A stretch of DNA of 40,080 nucleotides from an uncultured Oscillospiraceae bacterium (lineage in GTDB: Bacteria > Bacillota_A > Clostridia > Oscillospirales > Oscillospiraceae). Location: the NCBI GenBank assembly GCA_944385265.1, contig CALWWO010000066.1, forward strand, positions 1-40,080, in the 5' to 3' direction. Position 1 is the stretch's first letter. Every line of letters starts with the position of its first letter. Below are positions 7,510 to 15,921 of the stretch, one piece after another. The translations under genes and the position numbers were made by a program. The notes beneath the pieces were generated by a model that searched no databases, was not told the DNA's origin, and worked only from the letters and a program-made list of their open reading frames with translations.

Positions 7510-7538
7510 TTGTGCAAGCCGCGCGTTTAGTTTATAAT
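7510..7538 (+). promoter_or_regulatory. Promoter of the spermidine-synthase-like gene
   Basis: TTGTGC (7510-7515), 17 bases, then TATAAT (7533-7538). The same unusual -35, TTGTGC, is used before the shikimate-kinase-like gene at 11016. The message would begin near 7545, immediately ahead of the palindrome. Confidence 0.6.
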
Positions 7539-7550
7539 CAATATGATGAT

Positions 7551-7589
7551 GCCGGATATGTTTTGGCGGCAGGTCAAAACATATCCGGC
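7551..7589 (+). promoter_or_regulatory. Perfect 15-bp inverted repeat at the mRNA 5' end
   Basis: GCCGGATATGTTTTG (7551-7565), loop of nine, CAAAACATATCCGGC (7575-7589). It is followed only by GATTTTCG, so it is a poor terminator for the MFS gene; position right after the predicted start point suggests an operator or a stabilising leader hairpin. Confidence 0.6.
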
Positions 7590-7640
7590 GATTTTCGAGC
7601 TTTAAATCTTCCCGCTCAGCAGAAAAAGGTAATTGTCATT

Positions 7641-9233
7641 ATGAAAACAACTATACTTAAAAACAAGTGGTTTCTGTATATCACAGAGTTTTTTGCCGGC
7701 ATGTCGGTCATGGCGGTGGAGCTCGGCGCAAGCAGGCTGCTTTCACCGTATTTCAGTTCGTCGCAGATAGTATGGACTATAATCATCGGCACGATCATGA
7801 TTGCGATGGCTCTCGGAAATATACTCGGCGGCCGTCTGGCTGATAAAAATCCGAATCCGGACAGGCTTTACATACGGCTCATCATCGCGGCGATCTGGAT
7901 AGCGCTTATACCGTTTGCCGGAAAATACGTGATCGTCGGCGTAACGCTTGTTTTAGCGATGTTCGTAAACAGCAATTTCCTCATATGGGCGTCGTTTGCA
8001 AGCTGTATGATAATATTCGTGTTCCCGCTCCTGCTGCTCGGCACGGTGACGCCGTCGCTTGCCAAATACACCGTGGATAGCCTTGACGACAGCGGAAAGA
8101 CCGTCGGTACCCTCGGTGCGCTGAACACTATCGGCAGTATAATCGGCACATTTATGCCGACCTTTGTGACTATCCCCGCAGTCGGCACGGCGATGACCTT
8201 TATAATTTTTGCAGGTATCCTGCTTGTTATCAGCCTTTCGTATTTTATCGCTGAAAAGCGAAGGCTCCGCATATGCCTGGTCGCGGTCGTATTCTTTGCG
8301 CTGGGCTGCATCGGCAGCCTTGGCAGCAGCTTTGCCTTTTGGGATAACGATATAGTTTACGAGGACGAATCTATTTACAATTACCTCCAGGTCAGGGAGA
8401 CGGACGACTCCATGATTTTATCCACCAACGTGATGTTCGGCGTGCAGTCTATTATGATGAAAGACGGCGGTCTTACTGGAATGTACTACGATTATGCGCT
8501 CGCCGCGCCTCTGCTTGCAGGTATCGGCGAGGATGACGACTGCGATATCCTTATACTCGGCATGGGCACGGGTACTTACGCAAAGCAGTGTATGTCATAT
8601 TTTCCAGGCTCTGAGATCGAGGGCGTAGAGATAGATCAGAAGATAACCGATCTCGCTTACGACTATTTTGAGCTGCCAGAAAGCGTAAAAATAACGACTT
8701 ACGACGGCAGGGCGTTTCTCGACACTACCGATAAGAAATACGACGTTATAATGGTAGACGCGTATAAGGATATCACGATACCGTTTCAGATGTCGACGGT
8801 AGAGTTTTTCAATATGGTAAAAGATCACCTCAAGGACAACGGCGTTATGGTCGTCAACATGAACATGTATTCAGAAGAGGTCAATTCCATAAACGACTAT
8901 CTGGCCGATACTATTGCAAGCGTCTTCCCGTATATTTACACAGCGGATGTGCCGGGCACTACGAATATGGAGCTTTTTGCCTGTCTCGATCCAAACGCGA
9001 AGGATATCTTCATGCAAAACATCTCCGGTATAGAGAATGCAGAGCTCTATTCCGCGATGGACGCTCTTTCCGGGCGGCTTGAGATGTATTCAGGCGGCGA
9101 CCTTATATTTACCGACGACAAAGCCCCGGTCGAAATGCTCGGTATGCGCGTTATAGACGAAATAATCGGCGATGAGCTTGAGTATTTCCGCGAGGTTTAC
9201 GCTGAAGAAGGCTTGAGCGGATTTTTGGGATAA
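7641..9233 (+). CDS. Membrane protein with C-terminal spermidine-synthase-like domain
   Basis: I start at ATG 7641 (AAGGT upstream) because the frame upstream of it, open to 7512, runs through the promoter and palindrome. The 530-residue product has about eight membrane spans in the first 240 residues (TEFFAGMSVMAVELGASRLLSP is typical), then a class I methyltransferase-fold domain: CDILILGMGTGTYAKQC, GVEIDQKITDLAYDYF, ITTYDGRAFLDT, YDVIMVDAYKD. This is the 'fused MFS/spermidine synthase' family; activity as a true aminopropyltransferase is unproven for most members. The gene stands alone between its promoter and a good terminator. Confidence 0.85.
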   Translation: MKTTILKNKWFLYITEFFAGMSVMAVELGASRLLSPYFSSSQIVWTIIIGTIMIAMALGNILGGRLADKNPNPDRLYIRLIIAAIWIALIPFAGKYVIVGVTLVLAMFVNSNFLIWASFASCMIIFVFPLLLLGTVTPSLAKYTVDSLDDSGKTVGTLGALNTIGSIIGTFMPTFVTIPAVGTAMTFIIFAGILLVISLSYFIAEKRRLRICLVAVVFFALGCIGSLGSSFAFWDNDIVYEDESIYNYLQVRETDDSMILSTNVMFGVQSIMMKDGGLTGMYYDYALAAPLLAGIGEDDDCDILILGMGTGTYAKQCMSYFPGSEIEGVEIDQKITDLAYDYFELPESVKITTYDGRAFLDTTDKKYDVIMVDAYKDITIPFQMSTVEFFNMVKDHLKDNGVMVVNMNMYSEEVNSINDYLADTIASVFPYIYTADVPGTTNMELFACLDPNAKDIFMQNISGIENAELYSAMDALSGRLEMYSGGDLIFTDDKAPVEMLGMRVIDEIIGDELEYFREVYAEEGLSGFLG

Positions 9234-9277
9234 ATGTTTCAAAAAGCATGTGATTTCTATTATAATTAACGATATTT

Positions 9278-9326
9278 ACGTCTGATATGTCAGCTTAATA
9301 AAGCGTCATATCGGACGTATTTTTTT
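9278..9326 (+). terminator. Terminator of the spermidine-synthase-like gene
   Basis: ACGTCTGATATG (9278-9289) and CATATCGGACGT (9307-9318) form a 12-bp stem with one wobble, then ATTTTTTT. Confidence 0.85.
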
Positions 9327-9431
9327 GAAATTTTGTATTCATGTCGATTTTTGCAATTTTAAAACATTATAGCGCTGTTTTTATGGATAAAATTTTAACT
9401 GCTCGTTGATTGTAAATTTTTTGATATGTTA

Positions 9432-9460
9432 TTGATTTTTTCAACTAAATGTGTTAGAAT
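9432..9460 (+). promoter_or_regulatory. Promoter of the KamA-like gene
   Basis: TTGATT (9432-9437), 17 bases, TAGAAT (9455-9460). The leader of about 160 bases (9467-9625) holds small hairpins such as CGCCG/CGGCG near 9560-9585; I recognise no known riboswitch in it. Confidence 0.6.
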
Positions 9461-9625
9461 AATTATATTCAGTTTTATAGCTGAAATTTGCATATTTTCT
9501 TTCATAACCTGCGAGCTTATAGCAATCACAAACTTAAATTCGCGGAATATAAATCATTCGCCGCGCCGCTTTAACGGTCCGGCGTCATATAGGCCATACA
9601 ACAAAAAACGGAAAAGGAGGTATTT

Positions 9626-10717
9626 ATGGCTTGGAAAGAATTAATTAAAAACGGATACCGTACAGGCGATGATATTAAGGAAATACTTAATCTGACCAAA
9701 GAGGAAGCTGCTGAGATAAATAAGATAACAGAGCAGTATCCGATGTTTACAAACTCTTACTATCTCTCCCTTATAAATAAAGACGATCCGAACGATCCTA
9801 TAAGAAAGCTAAGCATCCCGACAGCCGTAGAGGCGAGCGGGGACGGCGAAGAGGATACGAGCGGAGAAAGCGAAAACACGAAGCTGCCGGGAGTTCAGCA
9901 TAAATACGGTCCAACAGCGCTTATCCTCTCGACGCATAAATGTGCCATGTATTGCAGGCATTGCTTCCGCAAGCGCATGGTCGGTATCACAGAGGGCGAA
10001 ATCGCCGAGGGCGTCGGTCTCATCAGGCAGTACGTGCTCGACCATCCCGAGATAAACAATATCTTGATCTCAGGCGGCGACGCGTTTATGAACAGCAACG
10101 CGGTGATCCGTTCATATCTTGAACAATTGTCAGATCTTGAACAGTTGAAACTTCTCCGCTTTGGGACAAGGGTGCCTGTAGTCCTGCCGCAAAGGATCAC
10201 TCAGGATGAGGAGCTTCTGTCTATTTTAGCTGAATATGCTCCGAAAAAGCAGATATTTGTCATAACGCAGTTCAACCATCCGAATGAGATAACGCCCGAG
10301 GCTACCGCCGCAGTAAAAGCTCTTATGAAGCTCGGCATGATCGTCAGGAATCAGACTGTCCTGCTGCGCGGGATAAATGATGATCCAGATGTTTTGGGCA
10401 AGCTGCTGAGCGATTTGTGCTCAATAGGAGTTATTCCTTATTACGTTTTCCAGTGCCGCCCTGTGAAGGGGGTCCGCAATCAATTCCAGATCCCGCTTAA
10501 GGATGGATATCAAATCGTCGAAAAGGCGAAAAAGCTGCAAAACGGTCAAGGCAAAAGCTTCCGTTTCGTGATGTCGCACGTGACGGGTAAAATCGAAATC
10601 CTCGGTCCTGCTGAAAACGGCGATATGCTGTTCAAATATCATCAGGCAAAATACGATAAAGACAGCGGCAGAATATTTACTCTGAAGCTGAGAGACGATC
10701 AGTGCTGGCTTGACTAA
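9626..10717 (+). CDS. KamA-family radical SAM protein (lysine 2,3-aminomutase-like)
   Basis: This is a 363-residue cytoplasmic protein with the radical SAM cysteines C106, C110 and C113 in CAMYCRHC, followed by FRKRMVG, and NNILISGGDAFMNSN, both typical of the lysine 2,3-aminomutase family. True aminomutases are about 410-415 residues with a zinc-binding C-terminal tail; this one is shorter and ends soon after FVMSHVTGKIEILG, whose GKIE may hold the PLP lysine that in the enzyme sits in PGGGGK. It could be a beta-lysine-forming enzyme, an EpmB-like protein lysine aminomutase, or an enzyme with another substrate. An optimal AAAAGGAGG lies ahead of ATG 9626. No EF-P or beta-lysine degradation genes are near. 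Confidence 0.85.
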   Translation: MAWKELIKNGYRTGDDIKEILNLTKEEAAEINKITEQYPMFTNSYYLSLINKDDPNDPIRKLSIPTAVEASGDGEEDTSGESENTKLPGVQHKYGPTALILSTHKCAMYCRHCFRKRMVGITEGEIAEGVGLIRQYVLDHPEINNILISGGDAFMNSNAVIRSYLEQLSDLEQLKLLRFGTRVPVVLPQRITQDEELLSILAEYAPKKQIFVITQFNHPNEITPEATAAVKALMKLGMIVRNQTVLLRGINDDPDVLGKLLSDLCSIGVIPYYVFQCRPVKGVRNQFQIPLKDGYQIVEKAKKLQNGQGKSFRFVMSHVTGKIEILGPAENGDMLFKYHQAKYDKDSGRIFTLKLRDDQCWLD

Positions 10718-10825
10718 CCCAGCAAGCCTGCCGTAAAGGCAAAGCAAAGTGAAATTTTGTGAAAAATACAGACACATGATATTGTTGCTACAATATTGGC
10801 AGGAATCTCTTAAACAGACAAACCG

Positions 10826-10867
10826 CCTCCTTTTGCAGGACTTGTAACCTGATAAAGGGGGTTTTTT
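10826..10867 (+). terminator. Terminator downstream of the KamA-like gene
   Basis: CCTCCTTT (10826-10833) with AAAGGGGG (10854-10861), an inner CAGG/CCTG helix, then TTTTTT. It lies about 110 bases after the stop. The rest of 10718-11015 holds a small repeat ATATTGT/ACAATAT (10779-10796) and nothing else I can name. Confidence 0.75.
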
Positions 10868-11015
10868 GTTGCGCTTTCCTCTCCGATTTACATGCCCGAC
10901 GAAGAGCTTTTGCTGCTTTTCGACCGGATTTTTTAATTCCCGCCGCCGCTTTCTGATTTCTAATGCGTCTGACGCGTTTTCGCGCCGGAATTTCTCCTTT
11001 AAAGATTTTTATTTA

Positions 11016-11044
11016 TTGTGCTAAGTCTTTAAACCTGCTATTAT
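11016..11044 (+). promoter_or_regulatory. Promoter of the shikimate-kinase-like gene
   Basis: TTGTGC (11016-11021), 17 bases, TATTAT (11039-11044). Confidence 0.55.
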
Positions 11045-11219
11045 ATAGATATATCGACACAAAAAGAGTTAAGGTTGTTTTCACACTGACACCCTAAAAT
11101 AGTCCATCGCTTTGCCTTGGCATGCAACCGGCGATACGGACAACAATCCCTCAGTTTAGCCGGGCGGAGACAGCTTATTTCTTTTTGTGCCGCACATATC
11201 GGCAGAACAGGAGATCAAT

Positions 11220-11720
11220 ATGAAAAATATTACGCTCATCGGCATGCCCGGAGCAGGGAAAAGCACTATCGGCATAGTTTTAGCAAAGATCCTGGGATAT
11301 AAATTCTTAGATTGCGATCTGCTCATTCAGGATCAGGAAGGTATGCTTCTCTGGCAAATCATACAAAATAAAGGCTCGAAGGAGTTTTTGAAAATAGAAG
11401 AGCGGGTGAATTGCAGTATTAACGTCGAAAAAACTGTTATCGCCCCGGGCGGAAGCGTTGTGTACAGCGAAAAAGCCATGAAACACCTGCGCGAAATAAG
11501 TACCGTCGTTTACCTCCGCCTCCCCTATGAAAAAATAAGGGACCGGCTCGGCGATCTGGCAAAACGCGGCGTAACGCTGCCGGACGGATGGACGCTGCGC
11601 GATCTTTACGACGAACGCACTCCCCTTTATGAAAAATACGCAGATATTTCTTTTGATTGTGCAAATGACGATATCGGTACTGAAGCCAAACGCCTGTCCG
11701 AGCTTTTAAAAAGCATATAG
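11220..11720 (+). CDS. Shikimate-kinase-like P-loop kinase
   Basis: Start ATG 11220 follows ACAGGAGATCAAT; the upstream in-frame ATG at 11187 has no such site. The 166-residue product has Walker A GMPGAGKST (8-16), the DCD pair at 31-33, APGGS at 76-80 and an ERTPLYEKYAD lid/adenine region near 132-142, all as in AroK, which phosphorylates shikimate in the chorismate pathway. However the shikimate-binding arginine of the usual F-R-x-x-E is replaced: here it reads FLKIEE (57-62). The substrate is therefore not certain. No other aro gene is adjacent. Confidence 0.75.
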   Translation: MKNITLIGMPGAGKSTIGIVLAKILGYKFLDCDLLIQDQEGMLLWQIIQNKGSKEFLKIEERVNCSINVEKTVIAPGGSVVYSEKAMKHLREISTVVYLRLPYEKIRDRLGDLAKRGVTLPDGWTLRDLYDERTPLYEKYADISFDCANDDIGTEAKRLSELLKSI

Positions 11721-11796
11721 GGCAGCTTATCTTTACATATCGTCTGTAAAAGCATCGTTTATCTCTCCGCTGCATAAAATAAATGGTGCAGCTCTG

Positions 11797-11828
11797 TAAA
11801 TTTTACCGGCAGCAGCCGGTGCAATTTA
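11797..11828 (+). terminator. Hairpin after the shikimate-kinase-like gene
   Basis: ACCGGC-AGCA-GCCGGT (11805-11820) with outer TAAATT/AATTTA pairing (11797-11802, 11823-11828), followed by an A/T-rich run. Probable terminator of the upstream gene. Confidence 0.55.
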
Positions 11829-11856
11829 AAATTTTAATGTGTTTTTACGATTTTTA

Positions 11857-11896
11857 CAAAAGGTTAAAAGAAATTGTTGCTTCTTTTAACCTTTTG
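11857..11896. promoter_or_regulatory. Perfect 16-bp inverted repeat overlapping a promoter
   Basis: CAAAAGGTTAAAAGAA (11857-11872), loop ATTGTTGC, TTCTTTTAACCTTTTG (11881-11896). The right arm overlaps the -35 of the promoter at 11877-11905, so it could be an operator. Its A-tract/T-tract symmetry also fits a bidirectional terminator. Confidence 0.65.
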
Positions 11897-11905
11897 CTGT
11901 ATAAT
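11877..11905 (+). promoter_or_regulatory. Promoter of the ThyX-like gene
   Basis: TTGCTT (11877-11882), 17 bases, TATAAT (11900-11905), about 170 bases ahead of the gene. Confidence 0.55.
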
Positions 11906-12075
11906 AATTAAAAATAGGTGTCATTCGCAAGAAATGCCGCGCAGTTTTACAAGCGTATCACGAGCTTCCGCCCGTATCGGAGAGCTGCAAAAACATGCCG
12001 GTCTCTATCAGCCGCCTTTAGAGGTCTATTTTATATTGCGATGACCCTTCCGGCGGCAGAATGGAGATTATCAAT

Positions 12076-12627
12076 ATGAAAATCGGATGGTTCAAGCACG
12101 AGGATAACTGGCAGGATATCAAAAACGCTACAATGACAACGATCGGTAAAAATACCGGCAAATACCCTGACCGGACATGGAAGCTGAAGCTTATCAGGGC
12201 GGAGCATTCGCCTATACGCAAGCTGGTCTTTTCATGGAAATGGGTCGATCTGCCGTATTGGATATCGGTACATATCGTCAGGCACAAAATTGGGATCGAG
12301 CACTTCGTTAAAACTCAACGTTCCGACAGGACCGGCGTCGACCGTGCCGAATTGCCGCAGGGAACATTTGTCGATCATGAGTGCTGTGCAAACGCTCAGG
12401 CGCTTATAACGATAAGCCGTAAGCGGCTTTGCTCCTGCGCGAGCCCTGAAACCAGGCAGGCATGGCAGCTTGTAAAGGACGAGGTCCGAAAGATCGAGCC
12501 GGAGCTTGCTCACTGCATGGTAAAGGAATGTATATACCGCGGATTTTGCCCTGAAATGTTCGGATGCGGCTTTGACAAAACCGAGCAGTTTCAAAAAGAG
12601 CTTGCCGAATACAGGGCTGACGATTGA
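12076..12627 (+). CDS. ThyX-like protein with a divergent signature
   Basis: The frame is open from 12061, but that ATG forms part of the GGAG ribosome site (12063-12066) of the ATG at 12076, which I take as the start (183 residues). RAEHSPIRKLVFSWKW followed by WISVHIVRHKIGIEHFVKTQRSDR resembles the core of flavin-dependent thymidylate synthase ThyX, which methylates dUMP with a folate and FAD. The normal RHRx7S signature is altered (RHK, with S only 12 residues on), so activity on dUMP is doubtful. The C-terminal part carries several cysteines (KECIYRGFCPEMFGCGF). It may be a ThyX relative with another job. No folate or thymidylate genes are adjacent. Confidence 0.55.
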   Translation: MKIGWFKHEDNWQDIKNATMTTIGKNTGKYPDRTWKLKLIRAEHSPIRKLVFSWKWVDLPYWISVHIVRHKIGIEHFVKTQRSDRTGVDRAELPQGTFVDHECCANAQALITISRKRLCSCASPETRQAWQLVKDEVRKIEPELAHCMVKECIYRGFCPEMFGCGFDKTEQFQKELAEYRADD

Positions 12628-12683
12628 CATCGCATCATTTCCAGCACTACTCTGTCATTATATAAAGGAGAGTTGATACTATT

Positions 12684-14057
12684 ATGGGCGAAGTTAAAAC
12701 CGGCACTTTGATGTTTGATCGCGCAGCGCTTATACGGCTTATCATACCGCTGCTTATTGAAAATCTTTTGACTACTACCGTAACTTTTATCAGCTCTATC
12801 ATGGTTGCCGGTGCAGGCGAAGCCGCAGTATCTGGTATTTCACTTGTCAATCAGGTGTTTGCCATACTGAATCTGCTGTTTACCGCGCTTGCGGCGGGTG
12901 GATCTGTTGTAACCGCCCAATATCTCGGAAAGGGTATCAAGGAAGAGGCGTGCAAATCGGCAAACCAGCTGGTGCTCGCGTGTCTTCTCGTCTCGGCTGT
13001 ACTGACGGTTTTTTCGCTCGTATCGAATAGATGGCTCCTCAGCCTTATCTTCGGCTCAGTGGACGCGGACGTTATGGACTGTGCCGTTACTTATTTCTAC
13101 ATAGTATGTCTATCTTTCCCGTTTCTGGCTATATACAATGCTGCCGCGTCGCTTTTCAGGGCAATGGGCAATACAAAAACAGCCATGCTCGTAGCGACGC
13201 TTATGAACATATTGAATCTCGCCGGCAATGCCCTGTTTATTTCAGGGCTTGCGCTCGGCGTGACGGGCGCGGGACTCGCGCTTCTCCTCTCCCGTATATT
13301 CTCCGCCGTCGTCATGGTCATTCTCATCAAAAATCCAAAACTTCCTGTGTATACGACAAATTTTATTACCTGCGGATTCGATTTCAGCGTTGTTAATAAG
13401 ATCCTCCGTATCGGCGTGCCAAACGCGCTCGAAAATAGTATATTCCATGTAGGTAAGCTTCTGACGCTCAGTCTCATAGCGACCTTTGGTACCGCATCCA
13501 TTTCGGCTAACGCCTGCGCTTCAAACATTGAATCCATCAGCTATACGGCGGCTTCGTCTATCGGTGTATGCCTTATAACCGTCGTAGGGCAGTGCGTGGG
13601 AGCTGAGGAATTCGGTCAGGCGCGGATGTATACGAAAAAATTTCTCGGGTACTCGTACTTCTTTGTGATATTGTTCAATGCCGCCATCCTGCTGTTTTTA
13701 AATCCGATTGCAGCTCTTTACAATCTTCCGGAAGATGCGACGGCAAAAATCATCGCAATAATGAAATGGCACTGCCTCGCGTGTATAACAGTATGGCCGC
13801 TGGCGTGGACGACGCCTAACGCGCTGCGCGCCGCAGGAGATGCAAAATTTACCATGATTGTCAGCATCACCTCGATGTGGATATGCCGCGTCGGCGGAGC
13901 TTACGTCATCGGCAACTACATGCACGAGCATTACGACCTCGGAGTCGTCGGCGTTACGCTCGCTCTCTTTATCGACTGGACCGTGCGCGCAATATGCTTC
14001 TCAATACGGATGCTCGGCAATAAATGGGAGACAAAGTCGCTCGTAAAGGACGACTGA
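12684..14057 (+). CDS. MATE-family multidrug/sodium antiporter
   Basis: This is a 457-residue membrane protein with about 12 spans in two related halves, as in MATE exporters: IPLLIENLLTTTVTFISSIMVAGAGEAAVSGISLVNQ at the start and NALENSIFHVGKLLTLSLIATFGTASISANA at the start of the second half. It would export cationic compounds using an ion gradient; the substrate is unknown. A TAAAGGAGAG site precedes ATG 12684. It lies 56 bases after the ThyX-like gene, so the two may be co-transcribed, and it ends at a strong terminator. Confidence 0.92.
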   Translation: MGEVKTGTLMFDRAALIRLIIPLLIENLLTTTVTFISSIMVAGAGEAAVSGISLVNQVFAILNLLFTALAAGGSVVTAQYLGKGIKEEACKSANQLVLACLLVSAVLTVFSLVSNRWLLSLIFGSVDADVMDCAVTYFYIVCLSFPFLAIYNAAASLFRAMGNTKTAMLVATLMNILNLAGNALFISGLALGVTGAGLALLLSRIFSAVVMVILIKNPKLPVYTTNFITCGFDFSVVNKILRIGVPNALENSIFHVGKLLTLSLIATFGTASISANACASNIESISYTAASSIGVCLITVVGQCVGAEEFGQARMYTKKFLGYSYFFVILFNAAILLFLNPIAALYNLPEDATAKIIAIMKWHCLACITVWPLAWTTPNALRAAGDAKFTMIVSITSMWICRVGGAYVIGNYMHEHYDLGVVGVTLALFIDWTVRAICFSIRMLGNKWETKSLVKDD

Positions 14058-14070
14058 CATATAAAAATTA

Positions 14071-14103
14071 AATGCGGCGGATCATGCGAACCGCCGCATT
14101 TTT
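14071..14103. terminator. Bidirectional terminator between convergent genes
   Basis: AATGCGGCGG (14071-14080) and CCGCCGCATT (14091-14100) with a ten-base loop, TTT on the plus side and A-rich sequence giving T's on the minus side. It serves the MATE gene and the deacetylase gene. Confidence 0.9.
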
Positions 14104-14124
14104 ACTTCTCTATACACCACTGTT

Positions 14125-15921
14125 TTATCCGAACTTATACGTCACAGATGCCTGCGGTGTTTCGCCGTGACGCGACAGCAATTCTGTAACTGTTAAAAAC
14201 TCATACCCGTCGTCAAGCATCACCTTTATCGCTTCTATCGCCCCGTCCACTGTGGAGCTGTAGATATCGTGGCAGAGGATTATCGCGCCGTCCTTTGCCT
14301 GCGATAATATGCTGTTTTTTACAAACTCGGCGTTTTGATTTTTCGGCTCCCAATCCTTTGTGTCGACAGACCAGTATATATGCGGTAACGCCACAGCATT
14401 TAACGTCGCATCGTTATAAAATCCGCCTGGTGAGCGCCACACCGTCGCACGGCGTCCGGTCAGCTCATATAGTATCTGCTGCGTTTTATCGAAATCCGAC
14501 GAGACCTTTGCAAGATCTATCGTGGTCTGGAAGCTGTGGTCGTACGAATGATATCCAAGCTCGTGTCCATCCGCCGCCATTTGCTTAACGGTCTCCGGAT
14601 AGCGCGAGATAAGATTGCCTATCATGAAAAACGTCGCATTGATATCCTTCTCACGCAGGAAATCCAGCAATTTTGCGGTATACATACCGGGACCGTCGTC
14701 AAAGGTCAGCGCGACCTGCTTGAAATCGCATATCTCTACCTGGCACTGGGCTGAAAGCCCGGTGTATTGTGTCGTTGCCGTTATCGTGACAGTGCCATAT
14801 CCGACGCCGTAGACCGTACCATCCTCTCCTACTGTGGCGATACTCTCGTCGCTTGACGTCCATGTCACTGGCTCATTACTGCCGCCGGAAATAACTCCAA
14901 GCTTTTTCGCCGTATTGTATTTACATTTGTAAAACTCTTTATCAAACGATATACTTTCCGCCCTTTGCACGACGTTTATTTCTGTTGAAGCAGTATTTCC
15001 GTTTTCAAGCGTCGCCGTTATCGTAGCGCTGCCAGCCGACACGCCTTTTATATCGCCCTCAGCCGTTACCTCCGCTACGCCCGCGTCGCTCGATTGCCAC
15101 GTCACCGCCATATTGGAGGGGTGGTTAAATCTCGGCACGAGCGTTTGCCCCTCTCCGCAAAAAACAGTCACGGAATTTTCAAGCGAGATATTTACACTGT
15201 CGGTAATCGTCGTAATAAGCAGCCTTGCGCTCTCTTTTCCCGCCCTTGCGGTTATCATGGTTGTGCCCGTCTCATGCGCGGTCACTGTCCCATCTTGAGA
15301 AACGCTCGCTATTTTATCGTTTTCGGATAAATATTCGACATTTTCCGCACCCTCAAACTGACTCAATTTCGCGCTTGTCCCGCACTGCAGCATATAAAAC
15401 CCGTCGACAAGATCAGCCGTAACGCTTTTATTTCCAGATATCCGCCCATCTCCGCTGATAAGCTCTTTTACCGCTGAAATGTCGTTCTCATTTACTGTTC
15501 CATCGCCGTCGATATCGCAGGCAAACGACGCCGCAGCCGAAAGCGCGGTCTCGCCGCGAAGGCAGCTTTCAAGCTCGCTAACGTCAGCTTCTGTCACGGC
15601 TCCGTCTCCGTCCGCGTCTCCGGTCACAGCCAGTGCGTAGCTGTAAAGCCCATTTGTGATGACGGCGCCCGTTTTCACACCGCCGTCTATCATAAGCGGT
15701 TTTTCACAGTATAATCTATCCAGCACATCCTCTTCCGATGCGCCTGCATATATCCCGCCAATCAGCATTTTATCGTTATCAACGCTGTAATACCCGCTTA
15801 TTATTTCAAACTCGCCTGTGCGCGTCCACGACACGCACAGTATGACTATCATCGCCAGATATATGACCGCCATAACAGTTCTTGTAAGTCTTATATTTCT
15901 TTTATATTTATATTTCCACAT
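14125..15921 (-). CDS. Membrane-anchored polysaccharide deacetylase with dockerin-like and Ig-like domains
   Basis: The 598-residue protein has a basic N-terminus and one membrane span at about 14-33. Next comes a two-repeat dockerin type I-like segment near 98-155 (calcium loops DADGDGAVTEAD and DIDGDGTVNEND), then about three bacterial Ig-like (Big_2) repeats ending in TITAT-type strands, and a C-terminal NodB domain from about 398. The NodB motifs are all visible: TFDDGP with the catalytic Asp pair, HSYDH for metal binding, RSPGG, DTKDW and LCHD. It should remove acetyl groups from peptidoglycan or another surface glycan outside the cell. The ribosome site of ATG 15921 is weak; Met17 is an alternative. 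The gene follows typA but a terminator separates them. Confidence 0.9.
   Translation of the reverse strand: MWKYKYKRNIRLTRTVMAVIYLAMIVILCVSWTRTGEFEIISGYYSVDNDKMLIGGIYAGASEEDVLDRLYCEKPLMIDGGVKTGAVITNGLYSYALAVTGDADGDGAVTEADVSELESCLRGETALSAAASFACDIDGDGTVNENDISAVKELISGDGRISGNKSVTADLVDGFYMLQCGTSAKLSQFEGAENVEYLSENDKIASVSQDGTVTAHETGTTMITARAGKESARLLITTITDSVNISLENSVTVFCGEGQTLVPRFNHPSNMAVTWQSSDAGVAEVTAEGDIKGVSAGSATITATLENGNTASTEINVVQRAESISFDKEFYKCKYNTAKKLGVISGGSNEPVTWTSSDESIATVGEDGTVYGVGYGTVTITATTQYTGLSAQCQVEICDFKQVALTFDDGPGMYTAKLLDFLREKDINATFFMIGNLISRYPETVKQMAADGHELGYHSYDHSFQTTIDLAKVSSDFDKTQQILYELTGRRATVWRSPGGFYNDATLNAVALPHIYWSVDTKDWEPKNQNAEFVKNSILSQAKDGAIILCHDIYSSTVDGAIEAIKVMLDDGYEFLTVTELLSRHGETPQASVTYKFG

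Noticed and set aside
9467..9625. Riboswitch in the KamA-like leader
   Set aside because: Only short unrelated hairpins are visible and no conserved core of a known class could be matched.
9426..9644. 72-codon frame ending inside the KamA-like gene
   Set aside because: It starts inside the promoter, before the -10 element, and has no ribosome site.
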